Part shown: piece after piece, positions 24,401 to 36,395 of the stretch
Layout of the letters: the number at the start of each line of letters is the position of its first letter
Numbering within the stretch: position 1 is the stretch's first letter
Source: Lamellibrachia columna
Taxonomy: Eukaryota > Annelida > Polychaeta > Sabellida > Siboglinidae
Direction of reading: 5' to 3'
Assembly: GCA_963662155.1 (NCBI GenBank)
Contig: OY759261.1
Span: 4,985,727 to 5,049,726 of the forward strand
Length of the DNA stretch: 64,000 nucleotides
Made by a program: the position numbers and the translations under genes
Notes under the pieces: generated by a model
Databases searched by the model: none
What the model was told of the DNA's origin: nothing
Seen by the model: the letters and a program-made list of their open reading frames with translations, nothing else

Positions 24401-27400
24401 ACAAAAGATGTGGAAGGCACCACTGCCTCTGATTGTTCAGATCAACATTGTGTATCTCCGCCACCATAACAAAAGATGTGGAAGGCACCACTGCCTCTGA
24501 TTGTTCAGATCAACATTGTGTATCTCAGCCACCACAACAAAAGATGTGGAAGGCACCACTGCCTCTGATTGTTCAGATCAACATTGTGTATCTCCGCCAC
24601 CGTAACAAAAGATGTGGAAGGCACCACTGCCTCTGATTGTTCAGATCAACATTGTGTATCTCCGCCACCGTAACAAAAGATGTGGATGGCACCACTGCCT
24701 CTGATTGTTCACATCAACATTGTGTATCTCCGCCACCATAACAAAAGATGTGGAAGGCACTACTGCCTCTGATTGTTCACATCAACATTGTGTATCTCCG
24801 CCACCGTAACAAAAGACGTGGAAGGCACCACTGCCACCTCTGATTGTTCAGATCAACATTGTGTATCTCCGCCACCATAACAAAAGATGTGGAAGGTACC
24901 GCTGCCTCTGATTGTTCAGATCAACATTGTGTATCTCCGCCACCGTAACAAAAGATGTGGAAGGCACCGCTGCCTCTGATTGTTCAGATCAACATTGTGT
25001 ATCTCCCCCGCCATAACAAAAGATGTGGAAGGCACCGCTGCCTCTGATTGTTCAGATCAACATTGTGTATCTCCGCCACCATAACAAAAGATGTGGAAGG
25101 CACCACTGCCTCTGATTGTTCACATCAACATTGTGTATCTCCGCCACCATAACAAAAGATGTGGAAGGCACCACAGCTTCTGATTGTTTAGATCAACATT
25201 GTGTATCTCCGCCACCGTAACAAAAGATGTGGAAGGCACCGCTGCCTCTGATTGTTCAGATCAACATTGTGTATCTCTGTCACCATAACAAAAGACGTGG
25301 AAGGCATCGCTGCCTCTGATTGTTTAGATCAACATTGTGTATCTCCGTCACCATAACAAAAGATGTGGAAGGCACCACTGCCTCTGATTGTTCAGATCAA
25401 CATTGTGTATCTCAGGCACCACAACAAAAGATGTGGAAGGCACCACTGCCTCGGATTGTTCAGATCAACATTGTGTATCTCCGCCACCATAACAAAAGAT
25501 GTGGAAGGCACCGCTGCCTCTGATTGTTCAGATCAACATTGTGTATCTCCGCCACCATAACAAAAGATGTGGAAGGCACCACTGCCTCTGATTGTTCACA
25601 TCAACATTGTGCATCTCCGCCACCATAACAAAAGATGTGGAAGGCACCACTGCCTTGGATTGTTCACATCAACATTGTGCATCTCCGCCACCATAACAAA
25701 AGATGTGGAAGGCACCACTGCCACCTCTGATTGTTCAGATCAACATTGTGTATCTCCGCCACCATAACAAAAGATGTGGAAGGCACCACTGCCTTGGATT
25801 GTTCAGATCAACATTGTGTATCTCCGCCACCATAACAAAAGATGTGGAAGGCACCACTGCCTTGGATTGTTTAGATCAACATTGTGTATCTCCGCCACCA
25901 TAACAAAAGATGTGGAAGGCACCGCTGCCACCTCTGATTGTTCAGATCAACATTGTGTATCTCCGCCACCATAACAAAAGATGTGGAAGGCACCACTGCC
26001 TTGGATTGTTCAGATCAACATTGTGTATCTCCGCCACCATAACAAAAGATGTGGAAGGCACCACTGCCTTGGATTGTTCAGATCAACATTGTGCATCTCC
26101 GCCACCATAACAAAAGATGTGGAAGGCACCACTGCCTCTGATTGTTCAGATCAACATTGTGTATCTCCGCCACCATAACAAAAGATGTGGAAGGCACCAC
26201 TGCCTCTGATTGTTCAGATCAACATTGTGTATCTCCCCCACCATAACAAAAGATGTGGAAGGCACCACTGCCTCTGATTGTTCAGATCAACATTGTGTAT
26301 CTCCGTCACCATAACAAAAGATGTGGAAGGCACCACTGCCTCTGATTGTTCAGATCAACATTGTGTATCTCCGCCACCATAAAAAAAGATGTGGAAGGCA
26401 CCACTGCCTCTGATTGTTCAGATCAACATTGTGTATCTCCCCCACCATAACAAAAGATGTGGAAGGCACCAGTGCCTCTGATTGTTCAGATCAACATTGT
26501 GTATCTCCCCCACCATAGCAAAAGATGTGGAAGGCACCACTGCCTCTGATTGTTCAGATCAACATTGTGTATCTCCGCCACCATAACAAAAGATGTGGAA
26601 GGCACCACTGCCTCTGATTGTTCAGATCAACATTGTGTATCTCCCCCACCATAACAAAAGATGTGGAAGGCACCAGTGCCTCTGATTGTTCAGATCAACA
26701 TTGTGTATCTCCGTCACCATAACAAAATATGTGGAAGGCACCACTGCCTCTGATTGTTCAGATCAACATTGTGTATCTCCCCCACCATAACAAAAGATGT
26801 GGAAGGCACCACTGCCTCTGATTGTTCAGATCAACATTGTGTATCTCCCCCACCATAACAAAAGATGTGGAAGGCACCAGTGCCTCTGATTGTTCAGATC
26901 AACATTGTGTATCTCCGTCACCATAACAAAAGATGTGGAAGGCACCACTGCCTCTGATTGTTCAGATCAACATTGTGTATCTCCCCCACCATAACAAAAG
27001 ATGTGGAAGGCACCACTGTCTCTGATTGTTCACATCAACATTGTGTATCTCCGCCACCATAACAAAAGATGTGGAAGGCACCGCTGCCTCTGATTGTTCA
27101 GATCAACATTGTGTATCTCCGCCACGATAACAAAAGATGTGGAAGGCACCACTGCCTTGGATTGTTCAGATCAACATTGTGTGTCTCCGCCACCATAACA
27201 AAAGACGTGGAAGGCACCACTGCCACCTCTGATTGTTCAGATCAACATTGTGTATCTCCGCCACCATAACAAAAGATGTGGAAGGCACCACTGCCTCTGA
27301 TTGTTCAGATCAACATTGTGTATCTCCACCACCATAACAAAAGATGTGGAAGGCACCGCTGCCACCTCTGATTGTTCAGATCAACATTGTGTATCTCCGC

Positions 27401-28683
27401 CACCATAACAAAAGATGTGGAAGGCACCACTGCCTTGGATTGTTTAGATCAACATTGTGTATCTCCGCCACCATAACAAAAGATGTGGAAGGCACCGCTG
27501 CCACCTCTGATTGTTCAGATCAACATTGTGTATCTCCGCCACCATAACAAAAGATGTGGAAGGCACCACTGCCTTGGATTGTTCAGATCAACATTGTGTA
27601 TCTCCCCCACCATAACAAAAGATGTGGAAGGCACCACTGCCTCTGATTGTTCAGATCAACATTGTGTATCTCCACCACCATAACAAAAGATGTGGAAGGC
27701 ACCGCTGCCACCTCTGATTGTTCAGATCAACATTGTGTATCTCCGCCACCATAACAAAAGATGTGGAAGGCACCACTGCCTCTGATTGTTCAGATCAACA
27801 TTGTGTATCTTCACCACCATAACAAAAGATGTGGAAGGCACCGCTGCCACCTCTGATTGTTCAGATCAACATTGTGTATCTCCGCCACCATAACAAAAGA
27901 TGTGGAAGGCACCACTGCCTTGGATTGTTCAGATCAACATTGTGTATCTCCGCCACCATAAACAAAAATGTGGAAGGCACCACTGCCTCTGATTGTTCAG
28001 ATCAACATTTTGTATCTCCCCCTCCACAACAAAAGATGTGGAAGGCACCACTGCCTCTGATTGTTCAGATCAACATTGTGTATCTCCGCCACCACAACAA
28101 AAGATGTGGAAGGCACCACTGCCACCTCTGATTATTCAGATCAACATTGTGTATCTCCGTCACCATAACAAAAGATGTGGAAGGCACCACTGCCTCTGAT
28201 TGTTCACATCAACATTGTGTATCTCTGCCACCATAACAAAAGATGTGGAAGGCACCACTGCCTCTGATTGTTCAGATCAACATTGTGTATTTCCGCCACC
28301 ATAACAAAATATGTGGAAGGCACCACTGCCTCTGATTGTTCAGATCAACATTGTGTATCTCCGTCACCATAACAAAAGATGTGGAAGGCACCACTGCCTC
28401 TGATTGTTCAGATCAACATTGTGTATCTCCGCCACCGTAACAAAAGATGTGGAAGGCACCACTGCCTCTGATTGTTCAGATCAACATTGTGTATCTCCGC
28501 CACCACAACAAAAGATGTGGAAGGCACCACTGCCTCTGATTGTTCACATCAACATTGTGTATCTCTGTCACCATAACAAAAGATGTGGAAGGCACCACTG
28601 CCTCTGATTGTTCACATCAACATTGTGTATCTCTGTCACCATAACAAAAGATGTGGAAGGCACCACTGCCTCTGATTGTTCAG
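15456..28683. repeat. 13.2-kb satellite array of a 68-bp monomer with about 4-kb higher-order repeats
   Basis: About 193 head-to-tail monomers, typically AAGATGTGGAAGGCACCACT, GCCTCTGATTGTTCAGATCA, ACATTGTGTATCTCCGCCAC, CATAACAA. Length variants are +3 (GCCACCTCTG), +3 (ATCTTCTCC), +4 (TATCTATCTCC) and -1 (CCGCACCG). Rare variants recur in the same order and show higher-order structure. The marker AAAAATGTGGAAGG occurs at about 19875, 24195 and 27965 (spacings about 4.32 and 3.77 kb). Segments at 17300, 21281 and 25320 repeat likewise, and so do 18984, 23305 and 27069. Copies of the higher-order unit (about 16.1-19.9, 19.9-24.2 and 24.2-28.1 kb) are almost identical over hundreds of bases and differ mainly by gain or loss of 2-4 monomers. 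Open frames of about 66 codons recur because three 68-bp units equal 68 codons between stops. No gene is supported. Confidence 0.98.
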
Positions 28684-29038
28684 GGACAATCACCGGAACG
28701 CTGCTCTTATTCACGTTTCACTCACTCTCGCTTGGCAGGTGCCATTTTGAACTCGCCCCATGACATCCGGGTCACGGGATTGTTGTTTCAAATGAGAGGG
28801 CCAATGGGTAGGCACAGAGAAAGCCCACAGAAATGCGTTTCCCAACCAATGATGTACACGATTACAATAAATAGAGATCAACCGCAGTATCACTAATTTT
28901 TCAACGATGTCCAGGTTAAAAATATATAGTTTTATAGATCAGCAGTAATCGCTCTTCTGCCGACGACAACATTCGTCGAATCCCAAACGTGTGCGCTAAC
29001 AGTAACACTAAGTTCAAAACAAACCAAGGCCTATTCAA
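28684..29038. other. Right flank of the satellite, no gene seen
   Basis: Unique, less AT-rich sequence with a few promoter-type motifs: GCCATTTTG at 28741 (YY1-like), a GGGTCACGGG block and CCAATGGG near 28801. No transcript or ORF with family resemblance follows, so this is only descriptive. Confidence 0.4.
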
Positions 29039-30640
29039 GCTATGGAGACACAGGTAGAATGTTACATTTAACATTCTACATATATTCTCACACATTTTAG
29101 TGACAAATTTTTTCTAAATGTGACAAAAAGTCACAGTTGTACAGCTATGTACAGTGGATTTGGCCTGGCAACCAACTAATACGTACAAGTTTGAGTCATT
29201 GTTTTGATACTACTGACAGATGGCAATATTATTTTCATTGGATCAGAAATTCTCCTTTGGTTCTTAAGTTCTAAATGTTCTTTGATAATCTGAATTCCAT
29301 GTAGTCTGCCGTGCTACCATTCAGTAAAGATGTCAATTGCCTAATTATGCCAGTCGTCATTTCATGAAAATAAATAGTTATTACTAGGACAGCTTGTGGG
29401 TGCAGCACCATAGACCTGTCAATCACTTACAGGAGTGGTGCCTCGACCCTGCTGCAACTGGTTATCATGTGACCACTGTCTAGCCTCATTTTCATACGTC
29501 GCGTAATTAGTTTACCTGTAGTTACTTACCTTGACGGTTGACGACTAAGGTCAAGTGACTCTTGTATGCTGACAATGAGTGACACAACTTAGTGCTGTTT
29601 GCTGGTGAACAAGACAGGTGAGTCTAAAGGTGTCTGTTAGTTAGCTAAAGTTCTGGTACCTCTGCACTGCCAAGTGTTTAGTTATCAGGCTGGGCGAGCC
29701 ACGTACTACTCAGATAGGGAGTTCATTTACAGGTAAAAGGGCGACGTCCACTAGGCGAATGCCACCAAAACAAGCTGAAGAGGCTTTCATTTGAGACATA
29801 TTAGAATTAAAATCATAAAACATACATAAATGAATGCAGATACGTACCATTAACAGAGATGCCATCCATTACAAGACATATTAGAATTAAAATCATAAGA
29901 ACTACATAAATGAAAAATTATCAAAAACATCAAATGTCGTAACAAGTCGTAACAAGTCATAACATGCTCGTGGGTGCTCCATTTCAGGCAGGTTTTAACC
30001 CTAGTTCATTATTGGCTAGTGTGCTGAGTGACGTATCATTTTTACAGGGAATTCATTCCAGCGTCACATTGTAATATTCACCTCATAAATCACTAACATT
30101 GTAAGACACCATTGTTTCAATTACTGGCTTTTGTATGAAAAAACTTGTTTTCTTTACAGCTACATATGTCTGAGGATATTTTATGTTCAGGAACCAGTCT
30201 ATATAACATTGAGACAGCAATCTGCCGGTGTGAGATGAAATTGTCACCCCCCTGAATCTTCAACTAAGCATCCCAATAATAATAATTCACCCCGTCTATC
30301 AAATTTGCAAAATGTGTTCTATTAGTTTAACTTATAATGCACATAGTTGAAATAAAAGTTTTTAATAAACAACAACTATGTAAAAAGGTGTTGTTTTTGG
30401 TAAAATCAACATCACAATATCTTAAGATATGTTAATAATCACAAGTTCAAAAATATTAATTGCAGCATGACAAATTTATAAAATGTTCAGTGTATTTTTT
30501 ACATGGTTTTATTTGGTATAACAAGTTATGTACAAAGCAGAACTACCTGAATCCACTAAGAACATATAACTAATTTAGGGGGGTTGAATATTTCATAGAG
30601 GGAGTATGTGGTTAGTTAGCTAACTGGGGCATAGTGGCTC

Positions 30641-30712
30641 GTAGTAGTGTGGTTGTTTGAATGCCAGACTCTTAATCTAGAAGACCGAGGTTCAGATGTC
30701 TTGCTCTATAGC
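30641..30712 (+). repeat. tRNA-Lys-type SINE head (copy B)
   Basis: A counterpart of the copy A element at 4366. It retains CCAGACTCTTAATCTAGAAG, which resembles the anticodon arm of tRNA-Lys(CTT), and a B-box-like GAGGTTCAGATG. It is diverged and not a tRNA gene. Confidence 0.5.
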
Positions 30713-30938
30713 CAGTGTACTGTGCATTCCATTTGTATGACACCCTCTATCAATCAGTATCCATACATAACTATAGAAAAGTCACACTTGAATATATATG
30801 ACCACCCCCTAAGCTGTCGTGTAATATATTGTATGACCCGTCTTAAAATAATAAAAGGGTAAATAAAAAATGTTCAACTTTAGGCATGGCTGTGAGGGGA
30901 GATTCGGTTTTCCATTTAGTAAAAGGAAAACCTAACCT

Positions 30939-30963
30939 CCCTTGGTAAAAGTTTTACCAAGGG
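30939..30963. repeat. Perfect 12-bp-arm palindrome
   Basis: CCCTTGGTAAAA, one central G, then TTTTACCAAGGG. It occurs in copy B but not at the same point of copy A (near 5250), where only TTTTACAAAGGG is present, so the left arm arose after the duplication. Confidence 0.85.
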
Positions 30964-31065
30964 AACAGGCTTTGTCCTCAATACCTGTTCTGACCTGTTT
31001 GTGTTACTGGCCAGTGGACTGTGCATTCCATTTGTGTGACATCCTGTGGAGATTCTAGCTGGCAA

Positions 31066-32225
31066 CAGTCACTGGCTAGAGGCTGTTGATAGTAGGCTGT
31101 ACAGCCAGTCACTGGCTACAGGCTATTGATAGTAGGCTGTACAGCCAGTCACTGGCTACAGGCTGTTGGTAGCAGGCTGTACAGCCAGTCACTGGCTACA
31201 GGCTGTTGGTAGCAGGCTGTACAGCCAGTCACTGGCTACAGGCTGTTGGTAGCAGGCTGTACAGCCAGTCACTGGCTACAGGCTGTTGGTAGCAGGCTGT
31301 ACAGCCAGTCACTGGCTACAGGCTGTTGGTAGCAGGCTGTACAGCCAGTCACTGGCTACAGGCTGTTGGTAGCAGGCTGTACAGCCAGTCACTGGCTACA
31401 GGCTGTTGGTAGCAGGCTGTACAGCCAGTCACTGGCTACAGGCTGTTGGTAGCAGGCTGTACAGCCAGTCACTGGCTACAGGCTGTTGGTAGCAGGCTGT
31501 ACAGCCAGTCACTGGCTACAGGCTGTTGGTAGCAGGCTGTACAGCCAGTCACTGGCTACAGGCTGTTGGTAGCAGGCTGTACAGCCAGTCACTGGCTACA
31601 GGCTGTTGGTAGCAGGCTGTACAGCCAGTCACTGGCTACAGGCTGTTGGTAGCAGGCTGTACAGCCAGTCACTGGCTACAGGCTGTTGGTAGCAGGCTGT
31701 ACAGCCAGTCACTGGCTACAGGCTGTTGGTAGCAGGATGTACAGCCAGTCACTGGCTACAGGCTGTTGGTAGCAGGCTGTACAGCCAGTCACTGGCTACA
31801 GGCTGTTGGTAGCAGGCTGTACAGCCAGTCACTGGCTACAGGCTGTTGGTAGCAGGCTGTACAGCCAGTCACTGGCTACAGGCTGTTGGTAGCAGGCTGT
31901 ACAGCCAGTCACTGGCTACAGGCTGTTGGTAGCAGGCTGTACAGCCAGTCACTGGCTACAGGCTGTTGATAGCTGGCTGTACAGCCAGTCACTGGCTACA
32001 GGCTGTTGATAGCTGGCTGTACAGCCAGTCACTGGCTACAGGCTGTTGATAGCTGGCTGTACAGCCAGTCACTGGCTACAGGCTGTTGATAGCTGGCTGT
32101 ACAGCCAGTCACTGGCTACAGGCTGTTGTTAGCAGGCTGTACAGCCAGTCACTGGCTACAGGCTGTTGATAGCTGGCTGTACAGCCAGTCACTGGCTACA
32201 GGCTGTTGTTAGCTGTACAGCCAGT
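31066..32225. repeat. 40-bp minisatellite, 29 copies
   Basis: The unit is CAGTCACTGGCTACAGGCTG plus TTGGTAGCAGGCTGTACAGC. It contains a perfect 12-bp palindrome GGCTGTACAGCC and an interrupted palindrome AGCCAGT-C-ACTGGCT. The central units are virtually identical. The first two units (TTGATAGTAGG) and the last six or seven (TTGATAGCTGG, TTGTTAGCAGG) differ, the usual edge divergence of a homogenised array. Copy A has a single unit-length counterpart at about 5388-5424, which is the likely precursor. Confidence 0.97.
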
Positions 32226-32744
32226 GTAGGCACCAGTAATTATTGAGTCAGTAGACTACAGTCAGTGTATTCAATGCACTGTTCGGTCACTGAAACTTGA
32301 TACAGTGTATGATGATGATTATACATAACCATGGTGAAGGTAAATATTATGAGCTGTCAAACTTCAGTCTTCAGTGTGTTTACTCCAAACAGCCCTTTCC
32401 AGGGCTAACATAGGAGTGTGGTGCTTGGTGCGCCTGAATAAAGGTACATATAAATGTGGAAAATAATAAATTTGGAACAAAAAAATGTGCAGTTAAAATT
32501 AAATTAAAATCAGATATCCTCCTATGACTAGGACAGAAAGAGTATACATATGTGTTGATGCGTGCTTGTATTTGTATATATTTATCATGGTAGCTGTTTC
32601 GCGTATGGGTGCATGGGACTGTAAGATTTTTTGGCAAATAAATATTTAGGAGGTTACATTTAATTTTGTAGAAGAAAGTGAGTTGGTGTTGTAATCGTCG
32701 TTGTTCTAACGTCTGCCAGCCAGGTTTATGTTGTAGGTGTGTGA

Positions 32745-34570
32745 CTATGGAGACACAAGTAGGAGGTTACAATTAACATTCTGCATTGATTCTCACACAT
32801 TTTGGTGACAGAATGAAATTTTTTTTCTAAAAGTCACAGTTGAACAGCTATGTACAGTGTATTTGAAAGCAAGTATTCTGTGAGGCCTGACGATTCTGAT
32901 TCTTTTTCTCACTGGCACGGGGGGGGGCACTGTCATAATGGTGGCGCCACATGCTGGACTGGCAACCAACTAATACGTTCAAGTTTGAGTCATTGTTTTG
33001 AAACTACCCAACAAATGGCGATATTATTTTCATTGGATGACAGATTCTACTTTGGTTGTAAAGTTCTAAACGTTCTTTTATAATCTGAGTTCCACGCAGT
33101 CTGCCATGCTACCATTCAGTAAAGATCTCAACTGCCGAAGTATGCCAGCCGTCATTTCATCAAGAGAAATAGTTATTATCATGCTGGCTTGTGTGTGCAG
33201 CACCATGGACCTGTCAATCACTTACTGGGGTGATGTGTTTGTTGTCACCTCAACCCTGCAGGAACAGGGGTGATCATGTGACGACTGTTTAGCCTCATTT
33301 TCATGTCACGCAATTAGTTTACCTGTAGTTTCTTACCTTGACAGTTGACGACTGAGGCCAAGTGACTCCTGTATGCTGACAATGAGTGATATAACTTAGT
33401 GCTGTTTGCTGGTGAACAAGACAGGTGAGTTTAAAGGTGTCTTACTATTAGTGAGTGTTAGTTAGTTAACTGGTACTTCCTGGCCCTCGGCACACTTATG
33501 TCATTTCTTATCACTGTCAGGCTGGGCGAGGCATATACCTCTCAGATAGGGAGTGCATTGACAACTAATATGGCGACATCCACAAGCGGCAAGTGCTGCC
33601 AAAACAAGCTGAAGAGGTTTTCTTTTGAGACAGATTAGTATTAAAATCATAAGACCATAAATGAAAAATGTATTAAAAACATCAAATATAGATCTATACT
33701 AATTATTATTTGTTTTTTATTATTTGTTTATTATGTTTTTCCAAAAAGTCATGATGCCAAAACAAAATGAAGTTTACTCAACTGATGAAGTTGTAACACG
33801 CCATGGTCTAACCACACGCTCGTGGGTTCTCCGTTTCAGGCAGGTTTTAACACTGGTTCCTTATTGACTAGTGTGCTGAATGACTTTTAAAGGGACTGAA
33901 TTTTAAAGGGAATTCATTCCTGCCTCACATTGTAATTGTCAAGTTTTCACTTAATAAATCACTACCGCTGTAAGACACCATTATTTCAATTACTTGCTTT
34001 TGTATAAAAAACTTTCTATATAATTACATACGTCTGAGGATATTTTATGTCCAGGAACCAGTCTAAATAACATTGAGACGCACTGAGACATTGATGTGAG
34101 ATGACATTTTCACACCACTGAATCCTCACCCTTGGATGAATATTTCATAAGAAATAAACACCCCCCAGTGTGGATTTTATAATGGATTATTCACCCACTC
34201 TATCAAATTTGCAAATTTCCCCTTCACGGCATAATTTTTTTATTAATTGATTGACAACTTGACAAATGTGTGTACTAGTTTAATCTACAGTGCATACAGT
34301 TGGAATAAGTGTTAAATAAACAACTATGTAAATACATCTTTATTTGTTTTTAGTAAAATCAACATCACAATATCTTAATATCTATGAATAATCACAAATT
34401 ACTTGGACAATATTAATTAAAGCATTACAAATTAATAAAATGTGCAATGCATTTTCCTGCATGGTTTTATTTGATATAAACAAATTACGTACAAAGCAGA
34501 ATTACTAAGAACATATCATTAATTAATTGTGCAGGCATGAATATTTCATAGAGAGAGAGAACATTATTTC
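32745..34570 (+). repeat. Segmental duplication, copy C, first block
   Basis: Starts at CTATGGAGACACAAGTAGG, like copy B, and runs colinear with A and B to the ATATTTCATAGAGAGAG box. It has about 75 bp extra near 32870-32950, including a run of nine G. Further copy C blocks continue at 37040-37345, 38700-38885, 39165-39245 and 40550-41262, separated by insertions. Confidence 0.85.
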
Positions 34571-34890
34571 ATAGTGAAATCCTCACCCTGGGTGAATATT
34601 TAATTTAAAGATTTAATAACAATTTGTACTGTACTGAAGTATAGTTCCCTGAAATGGCTGCCACTAATGTTGAACGTTGGTACAAGTTGATGGATGTGAG
34701 ACGTGCTGTTTCAACTGTGGTAGAAAGATGACTTGAACAGATGATGAGGTCTAGCAAATGATGCTATGGATAGTAACTAACATTGTGTCCATTAGTTACC
34801 TGTGATATACCTCAACCGTACTGTCCAGCTGCAACTTAGGCAAAACGCAGTATCTCCTAAAGAAGTCAAAATGAAATAAATGGCTTTAAA
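34571..34890. other. Intergenic DNA, no gene seen
   Basis: Unique sequence between copy C's first block and a two-copy tandem repeat. No coding or structural feature is recognised. Confidence 0.5.
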
Positions 34891-35104
34891 AGTGTTTGCT
34901 CTATTACAGTGACTGTATAGTTCAAACTGTTTTAACTCAGAAATATGATGTGCTAGAACCACCAAACTTTGACAAAGAATAGAACAGTTACAACTAAAGT
35001 GTTTCCTCTATTGCAGTGACTGTATAGTTCAAACTGCTTTAACTTAGAAATATGATGCGCTAGAACCACCAAACTTTGACAAAGAATAGAACAGTTACAA
35101 CTAA
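34891..35104. repeat. 107-bp tandem duplication (two copies)
   Basis: AGTGTTTGCTCTATTACAGT at 34891 is repeated as AGTGTTTCCTCTATTGCAGT at 34998. The two copies differ at only a few positions through GAACAGTTACAACTAAAGT. Confidence 0.92.
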
Positions 35105-35244
35105 AGTTGATGGTTCAATAATCCAATTTTTATCAATTCTGCAGTTACTGCCTTTTGTCTTTGTACGGCAGCAAATAGATCTAGAGATTTGTGTATCTAC
35201 CTGTTCAAAGTATATCGATAACATCCAGCTATTCTCTCCATGGT

Positions 35245-36035
35245 CAAACACTGGAAACGACAAGTACTAACAAATACTTGGGCATCAACATCAGCAGTGA
35301 TCTCTCCTGGTCCAGGATGTAGCGGGGTTCCTGCGAATGAACTTCAGAGAGTGTACCCCTAAAGTCAAGACGGCAACCTACACCACATTGGTACGCCCCA
35401 CTTTGGAATATGCCTCAGCTGTCTGGGATCCCTACAAGCAAAAGGACGCCCAACTCCTTGAAAACGTCCAACGCCGAGCAGCCAGATACGTGAACAACAA
35501 CTACACGGACAGATCACCAGGCAGTGTAATATCTATGCTCGAAAATCTAAAATGGACAAGTCTGGAACATCGAAGATGACAGATCCGCCTGGGGATGCTC
35601 TACAAAATCAACAAAGGCCTCGTAGACATCAAACCAGCAAATTTCTTCCACCATGCTGACCGAAGGACTAGAGGAGCACAACGCTTGCATCAGGAACAAA
35701 TCCAACACCCTGCCCTCTTTCACTCTTTCTTCCCTCGTACAGTGTCTGAGTGGAACCACCTCCCAACCTCTATCTCCTCAGCCCCTTCACTGGAGTCCTT
35801 CCAGAGTCGACTAGGCCGCAGTCTCCACAAACTGCAGCCAGTCCTCATCACTCCATAAATAACTTCAGATCATGTATATAAATTTTAATATAGTTTTTAA
35901 CCTAACCATTGTTGCCTCAATAGCGGTGCAATGTCTTTTAATTGGCCCTGTCCAGAACTACCAATGGACACAAACGCCGCAGGACTTACGACGCTCCTAA
36001 GGAGCCCAGTCCTTCACAGGAAGAAGAAGGTGTAA
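35245..36035 (+). pseudogene. CR1/jockey-like LINE, 3' end (reverse transcriptase C-terminal part and 3' UTR)
   Basis: The plus strand encodes the C-terminal region of a non-LTR reverse transcriptase. KYLGINISSDLSWSR (from 35272) is followed, after a short deletion and stop, by GFLRMNFRECTPKVK, LVRPTLEYASAVWDPY, NVQRRAARYV and LVDIKPANFF, ending with FPRTVSEWNHLPTS and a stop at 35858. LVRPxLEYAxxVWDP and QRRAARxV are hallmarks of CR1/jockey-type LINEs. Defects seen are 5' truncation (no endonuclease or catalytic YADD region), a roughly 12-codon deletion at the first junction, and one in-frame TGA at 35577-35579 where an arginine codon is expected. About 175 bp of 3' tail ending in GGAAGAAGAAGG follows. 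The element sits in the middle of copy C. Confidence 0.85.
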
Positions 36036-36149
36036 CGAGGGACAGCAGTGTGTGCACCCTACTCATCAAAACTCTGTTTTGGATAACTAAATTAACTTTT
36101 AATTTAATTAATATTTAATTAGCTTTACAGAAATGGAATATACATGTTG

Positions 36150-36395
36150 TTTACTTCTGAAGACTTACAGTCTTTTCACTCCCCGGTGGAACATCAACGA
36201 CTCCTTTCCTCTGGACACAGTTTTGAGTTTGGGCTTCCAACTCTTTCCATTTGTATTTTGTTTTTGTTTTTGTCTGTTCCTCTCTGTGCCAGGTCTTTCT
36301 TGGCCTTCCCCTTTCCCTTTGCCCTGAGGCTTCCATGTGAGTGCCTGTGACATCACAAGTCTGTCTCTGATGTGTTGTGTCCGCTTCCGGAGAGT
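36150..36395 (-). pseudogene. LINE C-terminal tail fragment (RTE/endonuclease-RT type)
   Basis: On the minus strand the frame after the minisatellite reads RQTCDVTGTHMEASGQRERG, then RPRKTWHREE and KYKWKELEAQTQNCVQRKGV. This matches in order the well-known tail of many animal LINE ORFs: W-x-P-x-G-x-R-x-R-G-R-P-x-x-T-W-R-R, then a W-x-x-(L/V) helix, AQDR and W-x-x-x-V. Here AQDR has decayed to AQTQN and the following W is lost. It is only the last about 80 codons and abuts a 30-bp minisatellite on its N-terminal side. A different, longer LINE of similar type lies at 60740-63780. Confidence 0.7.

Larger units (their letters stand above)
29040..32370 (+). repeat. Segmental duplication, copy B
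   Basis: Begins near CTATGGAGACACAGGTAG and is colinear with copy A (2910-5640) and with the start of copy C (32745-34570). Relative to A it lacks the (TA)n, carries a SINE head closer to tRNA-Lys (30641-30712), a novel palindrome (30939-30963) and a 1.16-kb minisatellite (31066-32225). It ends near GGTAAATATTATGAGCTGTC, which matches 5600 in copy A. No conserved ORF is present. Confidence 0.85.

Noticed and set aside
15456..28683. CRISPR array
   Set aside because: Continuous tandem monomers without unique spacers, eukaryotic context, no cas genes.
15274..28896. Dozens of 65-100 codon ORFs (MWKAPLPLIVQINIVYL type)
   Set aside because: They arise because three 68-bp monomers equal 68 codons between recurring stops; no conservation beyond the repeat itself.
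31066..32225. CRISPR-like direct repeats with short spacers
   Set aside because: The whole 40-bp unit is repeated; there is no spacer diversity.
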